Shown: piece by piece, positions 1 through 8,989 of the stretch
Layout of the letters: the number at the start of each line of letters is the position of its first letter
Numbering within the stretch: the stretch's first letter is position 1
Source: Spongospora subterranea
Taxonomy: Eukaryota; Endomyxa; Phytomyxea; Plasmodiophorida; Plasmodiophoridae
NCBI GenBank assembly: GCA_900404475.1
Contig: OUQQ01000394.1
Coordinates: 1-18,905, forward strand
Direction of reading: 5' to 3'
DNA length: 18,905 nucleotides
Translations under genes and position numbers: made by a program
The notes under the pieces: model-generated
Database searches by the model: none
What the model was told of the DNA's origin: nothing
Seen by the model: the letters and a program-made list of their open reading frames with translations, nothing else

Positions 1-265
1 ACGCCCACAGCGACGACTGCAGATAAAACGATCAGTATTGATATGAAGATAACAAACATATGAAAGTATGAATCTCAAGCACTCGCTATAAATGCCAGAA
101 CCGGCCCGATCAACCACTGGTAATCTTCACTCTCTGTTGTGGACGCTGTTCGTCTGCAGATGCATGTTGAACAACCAACTCGATCATTCTGAGTCGTCTG
201 TTCATATCTCTGTTTCTATCTCTTGCACGTCGGTTCGTTTTATCTGCAGTCGTCGCTGTGGGCGT
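1..265. repeat. 30-bp perfect inverted repeat at the left window edge
   Basis: Bases 1-30 are the exact reverse complement of 236-265 (acgcccacagcgacgactgc at the outer end). The left copy begins at the first base of the window, so the true arm may run further left. The 205 bp between the copies hold no recognised gene. A second, diverged inverted pair (about 134-190 against 303-350) overlaps it, which suggests a decayed nested foldback transposon rather than a single hairpin. Confidence 0.75.
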
Positions 266-352
266 TTGCGTTTGTATGAACTGCGTTCAAGACAGACGAA
301 ACAGGATGATAGAGTGTTCAGAATACATCTGTGGACGAACGGTGTCCCAATT
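130..352. repeat. diverged inverted repeat, probable foldback remnant
   Basis: The stretch 134-190 read in reverse complement resembles 303-350. Both contain the order tgat..gag, gttca, catctg, gacgaac and gtcc, with small indels. A weaker match continues outward (about 43-65 against 385-410). The short open frame of 101 codons at 92-397 lies across this structure and matches nothing I know, so I read it as non-coding. Confidence 0.5.
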
Positions 353-725
353 TTCGAGAAATTCAAGAACAATGTAAGATTGGTCTTTGTTCAATAATGT
401 TTATCTGTTTCAAAGGTGTTATAAGGCTCAAATGGGGACGCAGTTTAACCAAACAACCCCATAATTGCATGGCTGTATATACAACATATTGACCTCTTGT
501 AACTTCTCTTGAAATCTTGCCGATCTAAATGGATCATAGAGGAAAATCATCTCATCATTCAGATAGATGGATATCAACATCCAGTGATCATCGAACTATA
601 TTGCCAAGTCAGTACAGCTGTTTGTTGAAATGACGCGAAAACACAAACAACAGAGAATCAGTTTGATCGAAGTGTCGACCTCATCAGGAAACGGGTAACT
701 TGCTGATCCGTCGAAACCATTGAAT
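353..725. other. stretch without recognisable gene
   Basis: No open frame with protein-like composition, RNA gene or further repeat was recognised here. It lies between the left-edge inverted repeats and the 604-bp palindrome. Confidence 0.5.
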
Positions 726-1329
726 ATTGCCAATATCTCAATACTATCTGGTTAACATGCCAGGGGCGTCAGTGAATCGATCAGCTTTTGATTATGGACT
801 TGGTTTCCCCAAGGGTACGCCGAGTGTTCCCTGATCTCTCTTCACTGGGGATTGAGCCTCGATCAGTGGCCTCGGCACGAAGGAAAGCGAACATGGCTTT
901 ATGGCGTGCACCTCCAACAATTCATCAACTAGAGCATCCCATCGCGAATAACATCCCGTGCTGCGACCTGTGGGTGGATGTATACAGGGAAACCGATGTT
1001 TCCGATAACAAGCAGGCATTGCCACGTCTCCACCCCCCCATCAAGCAGGAACGTGGACCGGGGGCTGTACCCGCTTTTTATCGGAAACATTGGTTTCCCA
1101 CAGGTCAGGGCACTGGATATTTGTCGCGATAGGATGCTGCCTTGATGATTGTTGGACCCGCCATGAAAAGCCACGTATGCTTCCCTTTGTGCCGAGGCCA
1201 CTGATCTGCTGCTCAATCCCCAGTGAAGAGAGATCAGGGAACCCCCAGCGTACACTTAACGCGATTCGATATCGTTCTTCACTAGCGCCCCTGGCATTAT
1301 TAACCATATAGTATAGAGATATTGGCAAT
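726..1329. mobile_element. 604-bp near-palindromic foldback element (MITE-like)
   Basis: The whole interval is one long imperfect palindrome centred near 1027. The ends begin ATTGCCAATATCTC on both strands. The arms stay alignable to the centre, for example ccaggggcg, then ttccctgatctctcttcact, then gatcagtggcctcggcac. Beyond 726 and 1329 the similarity stops abruptly, which defines the termini. I see no clear target-site duplication. Several ORFs of 70-115 codons on both strands inside it are mirror images of each other and are not genes. The structure fits a non-autonomous foldback or MITE element; its superfamily cannot be told from the termini. Confidence 0.85.
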
Positions 1330-1861
1330 GCTTGCTGCCTAACAGATGCCTAACAACCCTGGAGAATTCCGTACGGCTACAAACGCTAGTGAATACATTG
1401 CAACACTTGCGCTGTGCCTGATTCTTCTACGTTTGCTCGTAGCTGCCACAAACGAGCAGGGTCTCGATCGACGCGTTCGGGTTGCTTGTATCTGCCGATT
1501 CGATTCCTTCAGTGGAACCCAACAGATCACACCGCTCAATCTTGTTATGCAACGTATCAAATCATTGTTCATCTTCTCAAACGAAGACGTCGGCGACCAC
1601 GTTTTCGGGCGAAAAATGCTGGATCGCGAAATTACTTTGCGTTGATTTTGCCAATATACCGAGAAGGTCCAAGGTTAGAGTCGGTCATTCCCACGAAAGC
1701 TTCTTTGATAGTTGACAGGAATGTAGCTGAACTGTTGACTTGCAACAGAGTTTGGAGGTTTTGCCTGTACAGATTTTCCCGTGTCATCTGTCGCTGGAAG
1801 TTTTAACTCCAAACCTGTGTTTTTGCAGTGAAACGAGAAATATTTTCTGAAATGCAGATAC
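1330..1861. other. gap with weak coding-like sequence, no gene assigned
   Basis: Several overlapping frames stay open here. The longest runs 1414-1806 on the plus strand (130 codons) and includes a run of five arginines. The frames disagree with each other and none matches a family I know. A GT...TTTTTGCAG pair (about 1781-1828) has the size of an intron, but the frame needed for the coding-like stretch that follows would start with TGA. I therefore leave the region unassigned. Confidence 0.3.
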
Positions 1862-2250
1862 GTCGAAGAGTACAGTCAGAGCCGACACCTGGACCTAGGA
1901 AGACCCGAACTGTTGGCTCCATACTGCGAACATTATGCTAAAGCCCACAAGAATCGGGAACAGGAACCCAAACAGCTAAAATTGGAACATGCATGACGGA
2001 TACCAGCGGATATGCAAAACTCAAATCCAGTACATGAAGCTCCAAACTGCGGTCTTATTACTCTTCGTTGAAGAAGCGAGGTTGTACAGAGGTGCTCAAG
2101 GTCAAATCAAATCCTTCCAACTCTAGCTGTTCAATTCCATTTCTTTTTTCGTGTGGTCACGGGCGCTACTGTTCGTAGTACAGTCTAGAGCCAACAGTAT
2201 CGTGTCTTCCTGCGTCCAAGCAATGGCTCCGACTGTACCCCTTGACATAC
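1862..2250. repeat. inverted duplication of a coding-like tail
   Basis: The plus strand at 1862-1988 and the minus strand at 2250-2114 are diverged copies of one sequence; they share tacagtc.gagcc, ctgttggct and acagcta.a.ttgga. On the plus strand the copy is open and protein-like (YSQSRHLDLGRPELLAP, then HKNREQEPKQLKLE) but stops two codons later. The minus copy has in-frame stops in the shared part yet continues past it with LELEGFDLTLSTSVQP and ends FFNEE-stop. The two copies look like complementary decayed halves of one gene end. I do not recognise the protein family. Confidence 0.5.
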
Positions 2251-2831
2251 GCAGTCGTAATTGGTGAGCGAGTAACGATACAGCAGTGCAATGCTGAACA
2301 TACAGGTCATGCAGCCTGTTCAAAAGATGTACTGTAACTCTGTAACAGTGTAACCTCATTGTGGTCACGCTATACCTGATATCACAACACTATTTCAATA
2401 GCGATCTGTTTATTCCGATTGGAAATGTGTAGCCGAGTTTTGGTTAGGCATTATGGACCCGGCCAACCCAACATCTCAGTTCATTCGCTACTGAACACCT
2501 GGTTTCATCAGTTTCGGATTGAAAGCATCTTCAAGCCGGTCGCGCAATGACAACTTCATCGTAAAGCCGCCTTTTACCCTTTCAAATTTTGATAAAAGTC
2601 CCGTCGTTCATCTCTGTCAGATCATATCATATTTCTGTTCGATATCGTCAAATGCCCTCTCCCTCTATAAAACTAACCCCTGATCCGCAATCTCGCGCCC
2701 ACTTCCTCTTGTCTATTCCACTATCACACCATATCGTTTTAAACAATATCCTATTTATGCTCAATAGCGGTAATGCCCTCTTCTATATTATAATGTCCCC
2801 CTGTATTTGTTTCCCGCCGCTTCCCTGAACC
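2251..2831. other. gap, downstream flank of the SWIM gene
   Basis: No gene recognised. The plus strand is pyrimidine-rich from about 2640 and carries a TATA-like CTATAAAAC near 2664, but no plus-strand coding sequence follows it. On the minus strand this is the region beyond the stop codon of the SWIM-domain gene and probably includes its 3' untranslated part. Confidence 0.4.
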
Positions 2832-4239
2832 CTATCTTACCGCCCCAGGCCTTACTTGTTTCCCTATATTGTTCTTAACCTGCTGATCCAATGCCGCTTC
2901 CATCAGCAAGTCTCTGTGGTAGTTTCGTGCCCGATTATACGCCATCAATCGTTCCTTGGCCGTGTTCTTCCTTGCACTCTTGTGTTTTCTCTCCAGCTCC
3001 ATGGCGAACATATACAGGTCTCTTTGGGTTCTATCCATTCCTCTCATTGTATAGGTTGCGTATCCTGACTGGAACCGTTTTTCATAACGAACAGGTTTAG
3101 GCAAGAGCCCATGAGCAACGAACACCTCAAGTGACGCTTCCAACCTGTGATGACTCTTCGGCTTGGTCATCACCGCTGGTTGAGATGGAACAGATCCAAC
3201 CGCATTGGTTGGGGCGAATAAATCCCGGACAAGATCTTCAGGTTGATTGGGATCTGGAGCTGTATCGCCGGTATCATGAGTGGCGTCGTCCGAGAACTCA
3301 TTCAACCTGTCTTCCAGCGACATTTTCGTTGTTGCTTTATTTGGAGGGGAGAACATCTTGATGTGCTTTAACGCCTCTGGCACTTTTTGAGCAGCAACCA
3401 TCCCTCGCCGCGCCCCCTCCGAGCTAATATTCGAGTATTCGTTCAAACGGTCAATTCTTGCAATCAATAGCTTGATCAACACCGAATCTGGTGACCCAAC
3501 GTCAACTTCAGACGGTCGTTCGATGAATACCCCTTACAATATTATTTTTTACGTGGTGTCTCATTTTCAATATCATATTTGCTGGCGCCGCCGAGAGAGC
3601 ACCAAGAAGTTGCTTGGCGGCCACAGCCATGAGTCAAAGGAAAGCGAATACGCCAGCGATCCGGCAGATGCTTCACCTGGACAGTGCATTGTTTTTAAAT
3701 TAATTGGATACCAATGAAATTGAGATGATTTACCTGAAAGAAGTCTATGTTGATGTGTGATACGACTGCAGCAATATGGCGGCAAGGAATACGGGTGGAT
3801 CGGAACGTATGACACGTTCCCGATGGTGGACTAACACCATTATAAAACACCGAACAGCGAACAAACCTGTACTCTTGAAAATTGGAGGATCGGAGGAACA
3901 GCATTTGAGCACTAAAAGAAAACGGGACACTCTCTTCAAAACCGTCGGGACCTATTGTCAAAAGTTGCCCGACAGAGTACTTGGTTAGTTGATTGGGCTA
4001 TTCGAACAGGGTGACTCCATAAACAGCATAACTTTTGAACATGAACACATTCATGTTTCTCGCTTTAGAAGCCTTCGGGATCAGCGCCAGCAGGCTTTCC
4101 TGCTTAGAATTCGGTGTTTTTTACGGATCCGAAACGTGATTTCCTCAACATCAGCAAACGGGAGGTGAACACGTTCATCAGCGTGGAGCCCTGCAGTCTG
4201 CCGCTTTCGACCATCTTCTTTTGCATTTCAGTCGGCACT
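2832..4239 (-). CDS. SWIM zinc-finger protein, MULE/FAR1-like, 5'-truncated
   Basis: Read on the minus strand, five exons join in frame: about 4239-4125, 4072-4049, 3997-3734, 3676-3553 and 3505-2832. The introns are 52, 51, 57 and 47 nt, all GT-AG. The third exon carries GTCHTFRSTRIPCRHIAAV and the fourth HLPDRWRIRF. This is the PCRHI...RW signature of SWIM zinc fingers found in MULE transposases and their domesticated FAR1/ZSWIM relatives. The usual first CxC pair is not perfect here (TCH). As is common after SWIM, a helical segment follows (RIDRLNEYSNISSEGARRG), then an acidic linker and a basic C-terminus. The MULE catalytic domain, expected several hundred residues upstream, is missing because the Harbinger fragment begins at 4240. 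There is no start codon I trust. It is a transposon-derived remnant or the end of a domesticated gene; the splice model is inference. The 24-nt exon is the weakest part. Confidence 0.6.
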
Positions 4240-4579
4240 ACGTTGTTCTGAGCGGGCCTGGCAGGCGTGGGCGCCCACCTCGTATTGTGTACAAACACGC
4301 TGTTCTTGCTCTCGTGCTGCATTATTACGCCCACGCGACAAAACACAAGACTCTATGCGAGTTATTTGCTGTTGTCCCGAGCACATTTTCGCGTGTGTTG
4401 CAGAATGCTGAGATAGCACTCAGCAAAGCCCTTGACGAAATTCGTGAGGCAGCGGTTCATTGGCCACCAATACAGCTGCAACAGAATTGGGCAAGTGCCG
4501 ACTGAAATGCAAAAGAAGATGGTCGAAAGCGGCAGTCTGCAGAGACACCACGCTGATGAACGTGTTCACCTCCCGTTTG
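4155..4579. repeat. 86-bp inverted repeat flanking a Harbinger fragment
   Basis: Bases 4155-4239 are the reverse complement of 4494-4579 with a one-base indel and few mismatches; both read outward as agtgccgactgaaatgcaaa. The left arm is the first visible exon of the minus-strand SWIM gene (PTEMQKKMVESG, then STLMNVFTSRL). The right arm is an inverted copy of that exon only. Similarity ends sharply at both outer edges. The enclosed 254 bp are the Harbinger-like fragment. The likely origin is an inverted duplication accompanying transposon insertion or repair. Confidence 0.85.
4240..4493 (+). pseudogene. Harbinger/PIF (HARBI1-like) transposase fragment
   Basis: The open frame 4221-4505 encodes GRRGRPPRIVYKHAVLAL, then LHYYAHATKHKTLCELF, VPSTFSRVL, a helix with AEIALSKAL, and WPPIQLQQNWA. 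This is the helix-turn-helix region found just upstream of the DDE domain in Harbinger-type transposases (DDE_Tnp_4 family), with its usual tryptophan-proline boundary. The frame ends exactly where the right inverted-repeat arm begins, so no DDE catalytic residues are present and no active enzyme can be made. The frame itself is undamaged, which suggests a fairly young insertion or capture. The first residues of the frame lie in the inverted-repeat arm and are not part of the transposase. Family assignment is from remembered motif order, not a search. Confidence 0.7.
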
Positions 4580-4774
4580 ACGCAAATCCTGACAGTAGAT
4601 TTGCATTTGCGCGATTTGTGGAAGTCATCCAATGACGACCGTTATTTATGTATTGCGGACTGCCTTGTTGGGGTAGAGATATGGGCGGGACCCCTGGCAG
4701 CAATGCAACCGCATAAGCTAGGGTCATAGCGACAAATCGGATATACTTGTAGGCGATTCAGGTTTTTCCTAATC

Positions 4775-5137
4775 CAGTTGACGATTGCGAATCAGTGTGA
4801 AACCTCAGTCAATCGATTGCTAGCACGCCTGATGCTCAAATACTGGAATAAACACGAGTACTTTTGCCGCTTTACCATTATTGCCCCTTCCTCCGGCCTT
4901 CTTCAACTTTTTTTCTCATCATGCTTCTCCCCGTTTTCCCTCATGTTTGTTTTTCCACCCCTTTTTCCATCCTCCTTTTTTAGTCGCCATTGTTCACCCC
5001 CATGTTCATCTAACCGTGGAACACAAATTGTACTGAAAACGCCGCTTGGACTACTGATCATTCCTCCACAGTTTGAGGCGGATTTCCGATTGCCTCGAGT
5101 GATTTCATTGCATGATTTCAACTTACTTCCAGAATGA
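4775..5137 (+). CDS. exon-like fragments of an unidentified gene
   Basis: Two protein-like pieces lie on the plus strand. The first, from about 4775 after an AG at 4774, reads TIANQCETSVNRLLARLMLK and runs to a GT at about 4857. An intron with a strong polypyrimidine tract ending TTTTTTAG at 4983 follows; at about 126 nt it would be longer than most introns here. The second piece ends FEADFRLPRVISLHDFNLLP-E-stop at 5137. An alternative splice inside the second piece (GT at 5030, AG at 5071) also keeps frame and gives AIVHPHVHLTVEHK before FEAD. I do not recognise the family and cannot find a start codon, so this may be a gene remnant next to the transposon cluster. Confidence 0.3.
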   Translation, partial: QLTIANQCETSVNRLLARLMLKYWNKHEYFCRFTIIAPSSGLLQLFFSSCFSPFSLMFVFPPLFPSSFFSRHCSPPCSSNRGTQIVLKTPLGLLIIPPQFEADFRLPRVISLHDFNLLPE

Positions 5138-5300
5138 AGTGGCCCTTGTTGGCCAATTTGGTGACGGGTTATGTCTGTGCTTACGTCACGGTATATGCAC
5201 TGAAGGGGGAACGCCATTTTCTTAAATAGCATCTCTCATAGGTGAACGCCCCTTAATCCAAAGGGTCACATACCAGATCGACAACAATAGTTAGGTATAG

Positions 5301-8300
5301 ATGGCGCAGCTGATGCCGGTCAAGAATGGGCTAGAAATAGACGCTGTCGCCCTGGTTCAGTACCTGCAGGTGCAGGGCGTCGTCTCCAGACCATCAGGTT
5401 ACGGCGAGCCGACCATCATGCAGTTCACACATGGGCAAAGGTGTTAGACCAGACTGCCCCGTCTATATTCAGCTGATATGATTTGGACAGCAATCCGACG
5501 TATTTACTCACTACTGCTGATAATGAACGGGTTGTTATTAGGCGAAAGCCGCCAGGCCCGTTGCTGAATTCAGCGCACGCCGTTGATCGCGAATATCAAG
5601 TCCTTCTTTCTTTGAAAAGGTACTCGCCGTTTATTTCACAGATTCCTGTTCCCTATTTTCATTCGACATTTGTTTCAAGCTGCTTATGGACTTCTTATGT
5701 TTTATAGAAGATCATCGGTTCCTGTTCCCACGGTTTTGCATTTGTGTATGGACCCGTCCATTATCGGATCAGTATTTTACGTCATGGAATACGTTGTCGG
5801 AAGAATCTTCAGAGACCCCGCGCTTCCTGGAGTCTCGGTACCTACAGGCCCGATCATGTCGCCAACAAATGGTTTACTACGTTTCCATAGGCCGATTCCA
5901 GATTCGCCATGTACAATGATGTCATTCGGGTATTGAGTGCCGCTCATCGGTTCGATTATACTGTCGATCTATCGCATTATGGTTCTCAGCCGACAAAATA
6001 TGTTCGGCGCCAATTGTCGACGTGGTCCCGTCAGGTTCGGGGAGATGAGTTTCTTTTTGTTGCCAATCACATGGCATGTGCATCTAGTGCGCGGCTTCGA
6101 AAATGGGTGATATCACGACGATCGAAAAGCTGGCATCGTTCCTGGAGGAGCGTTTACCACACGTAACTCCTGAATCTGATTGCTGCCTTGTTCACGGTAT
6201 TAGGTAGTCGTTGCCGCACACAACGAGTTTTGTTCAACACAAGATTTAGGGGATTTTCGTATTGATAACTGCATATTTCATCCAACAGAAGACAGGTTGA
6301 TCAGCGTTCAATTGCATCGCTACTCTTTTTTTGAAACGCTCAGTTTAGAGTCGTGGCCGTACTGGACTGGGAATTATCGACAATTGGCGATCCGATCGCT
6401 GACATTGCTTACTTCTGTTTGATGTATGATTTACCAAATATTCCGTTTGTTCCATCGCTTCAAGTAACCAGTCTACGTTTCTGCCCAACGATAGTTCATT
6501 CTCTTTCTGCAGGGCAAGCTCGCTCAAAACCCTGGTTTGCCAACAGAAACCGATGTACGACAATCGTATATGCGCCAATCCGGTCGCCGTATTGATACAT
6601 CTTCTTTCAACATGGTGAAAGCTCTGTCCTGTTATCGGATTGCCTGCATCTGTCAGGGGTATTAATGCTCCTGCCCCCTTCAACCATTCCCAATTTATTT
6701 CTCCACCGTATAGGGTACAGAAACGACTATCATTGGGAAACGCATCGTCACCTCATGCGCACGCTGTGGGAAAGCTAGCTTCCCCATTAGCAGCAATCGG
6801 GTTACAAATCGGACAACGCGGACCAGGAGCGGCGGATTTGCCCTCAGAACCAGTACAGCTCCCAATACAGCTCGAACCATTTAGAATGCAGTTTTCGCCC
6901 CGATTTTTTGAAGTTCGCAAGCGCCTTTTATGGTTTATGGATGATATCGTCTATCCGGCCGAAAGCACCTATCTTCGTGAGCAGGTTCTTTAGTTTTAAT
7001 ATCGATATCAACCAAATCTGGTGTAGTAATTTGAACCATAGTCGTTGAAGCCAAAATGGACGGTTCCCGAGATCATGCACAGTCTCAAGGAAGAGGCTAA
7101 ATCTCGAGATTTGTTCAACTTATTTCTGACCTGCAGTGTCGATGGGATCGACCACTCGCCGTTAACGACCGTCGAATACGCCCCATTATGTGAGATCATG
7201 GGAACATCAGTTTTCCTGGCTCCCGAGGTCTGTTCGTTGTCCCTAGATTTTTTTGCACATAAGCCAATGAGTTTCTAAATCTCCCAGGTCTGTAATTGCA
7301 GCGCTCCAGATACAGGCAATATGGAATTACTCGCTAGATACGGGACTCCTGAACAGAAGAAAACCTGGCTTATTCCGTTGCTTGAAGGAAAAATTCGCAG
7401 TTGTTTTGCCATGACAGAACCAAATGTGGCGTCAAGTGACGCGACTCAAATTGAATGTTCAATACGCAGAGTTAGATGTTGTGTATTTTCGCGTTGTCGA
7501 ACCGCCCACTGTTGAATCCAGGAAGGAAATCACTGGGTTTTAAACGGGAGCAAATGGTGGATATCAGGAGCGATGCACCCTGAATGCCGGATCATGATCG
7601 TGATGGGGAAGACGAATCCGACACACAAATCCAGAAGTCAACAGCAGTCAATGGTGTTGGTTCCTTTCGACGCACCTGGCGTCATGGTTGTTAGACATAT
7701 GACAGTGTTTGGCTACGACGATGCTCCTGAAGGTACAGAGCGGTCACCACGCTTTGAAGGGTTTCGTAATGAAGTTCTTCAGGACACGCTGAAATACGTT
7801 TGATCAATGTTAAAATACCCATTAACAACATCATCGGGAAAGAAGGTCAGGGGTTCGAGATTGCCCAGGTAATTGCTAGTGTGCTCCTTGAAAAGTGTCG
7901 AAAATGACGCTGGTACTTCAGGCACGGTTAGGTCCTGGAAGAATTCATCATTGTATGAGAGCGATAGGCGTGGCGGAGTACGCGTTATCGTTGATGTGTC
8001 GGCGAGCGAAAAGTTGGTGTCCTCTTGTTTCACAATACTGGTTATGATGACATTGTACAGCAAGGTCTGCGTTCAAAACTCGTTTATCAACAAGCGGTGC
8101 GGTTCTTGATGATATCGCACAAAGGTAGTAAAACAGTAGTTACATGAATGTCAAGTTTTTGACGATCCCGTTAGTCGCATTGACATTGATCAATGTCGTG
8201 CACTCATAATGAACGCTGCGTCAATCATGGATAGCTGTGGTAATGTGAAGGCTCGCCACATCCTGTCGGAAGTAAAAGTCGCTGTCCCCAAAGTCGGCTA

Positions 8301-8627
8301 GCGTCGTCTGGTTCAACCTCTCGGTTCTCAGCTGTGCATGGAATAGACTGTTTGCAACGTTCTAGACCGTGCTATCCAGCTTCATGGCGCAATGGGAATA
8401 GGTCAAGATTCTCCTTTACCGAAGCTCTGGTGAGCTGATCAGTCCGGGTCTCGTTCGACCGAAATGACACAGTTCTGATTAGGGCGGGCATGCGCGCTTT
8501 ACGAATAGCAGATGGACCTGATGCTGTTCATAGGTAGAACGACAAAAACTGTTTTTCGTGAAAACCTTATCGCAGATTTCATAGATTGTCTATTGCCAAG
8601 AGTGAGCTAATCCGCTGCAAAATATGA
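5301..8627 (+). CDS. ACAD11: acyl-CoA dehydrogenase family member 10/11 (APH + ACAD)
   Basis: Nineteen exons give about 780 residues, the length of human ACAD11: 5301-5440, 5491-5619, 5711 (or 5708)-5837, 5891-6034, 6088-6196, 6250-6295, 6349-6463, 6513-6658, 6714-6984, 7042-7227, 7288-7470, 7522-7732, 7783-7868, 7922-8012, 8061-8124, 8175-8292, 8347-8429, 8483-8533 and 8585-8627. The N-terminal half is an aminoglycoside-phosphotransferase-like fold: [30 protein letters not shown] near residue 217 and [11 protein letters not shown] near 238. The C-terminal half is an acyl-CoA dehydrogenase: [12 protein letters not shown] near 517, [24 protein letters not shown] near 634, [16 protein letters not shown] and [10 protein letters not shown] near 757. 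In the known family, the kinase-like half and the FAD-dependent half together handle 4-hydroxy acyl-CoAs, phosphorylating and then oxidising them in mitochondria or peroxisomes. All exon phases agree. Intron 2 is long (88-91 nt); a NAGNAG acceptor leaves one residue uncertain. The ATG at 5301 is the first in frame. Confidence 0.93.
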
Positions 8628-8667
8628 TTTTAGAACTGGTCAAGCTGCTGATGAATTTATCAGCTGC

Positions 8668-8673
8668 AATAAA
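8668..8673 (+). terminator. poly(A) signal AATAAA after the ACAD10/11 gene
   Basis: A canonical AATAAA sits 41 nt after the stop codon. Just before it, gctgatgaatttatcagc (8647-8664) can form a short hairpin. I read this as the cleavage and polyadenylation signal; the function of the hairpin is unknown. Confidence 0.55.
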
Positions 8674-8989
8674 TCAATTCCTCTCCCGTTGGAAAATTGA
8701 AATCAGATAAAAATGACCCAGAACGGTGTTCAGACACCGAAACATTATTGGATTGATTTAGTATTCTGAAGTGTTAATGGCGTTAGTCCTGTCAGAACGA
8801 GAATATATTCCACTCATTTCATTTCCGCGTTCCCGTCAGTTCCCCGTCTCCTCTTGTGCCGTAGAGACAGGGCCCTCATAGATCGACAGTCGAACGACGC
8901 CATTGCCATGCCGAAGACAGAACCCACTATGCACGCGATGAGATGACGGCGCCGAATTCGAGCGAACACCGAGCGAGATCCACAGGGCG
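8674..8989. other. gap between ACAD10/11 and the next coding-like region
   Basis: Short ATG frames occur (at 8908 and 8943) but stop within 17 codons. No repeat or RNA gene was recognised. If the gene downstream is real, its promoter or first exon should be here. Confidence 0.4.

Noticed and set aside
788..1328. ORFs of 73-114 codons on both strands
   Set aside because: They are mirror images within the 604-bp palindrome and share the same translated strings on both strands, so they reflect the repeat and not genes.
2123..2368. 81-codon minus-strand frame with ATG
   Set aside because: It reads a different frame of the decayed inverted copy at 2114-2250 and matches no family.
3553..3630. ATG-started exon MAVAAKQLLGALSAAP, tempting as a mitochondrial targeting peptide
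   Set aside because: Its phase does not match the next exon at the 47-nt intron, whereas the other frame (ending KYDIENETP) joins in phase and links to the SWIM exon upstream.
3831..3872. 42-nt GT-AG intron just before the SWIM motif
   Set aside because: It is a multiple of three and the reading frame is open across it; it is also shorter than the introns placed by homology, so I kept the exon continuous.
3776..3988. 70-codon plus-strand ATG frame
   Set aside because: It lies antisense to the SWIM zinc-finger exon, whose spliced frame and motif are better supported.
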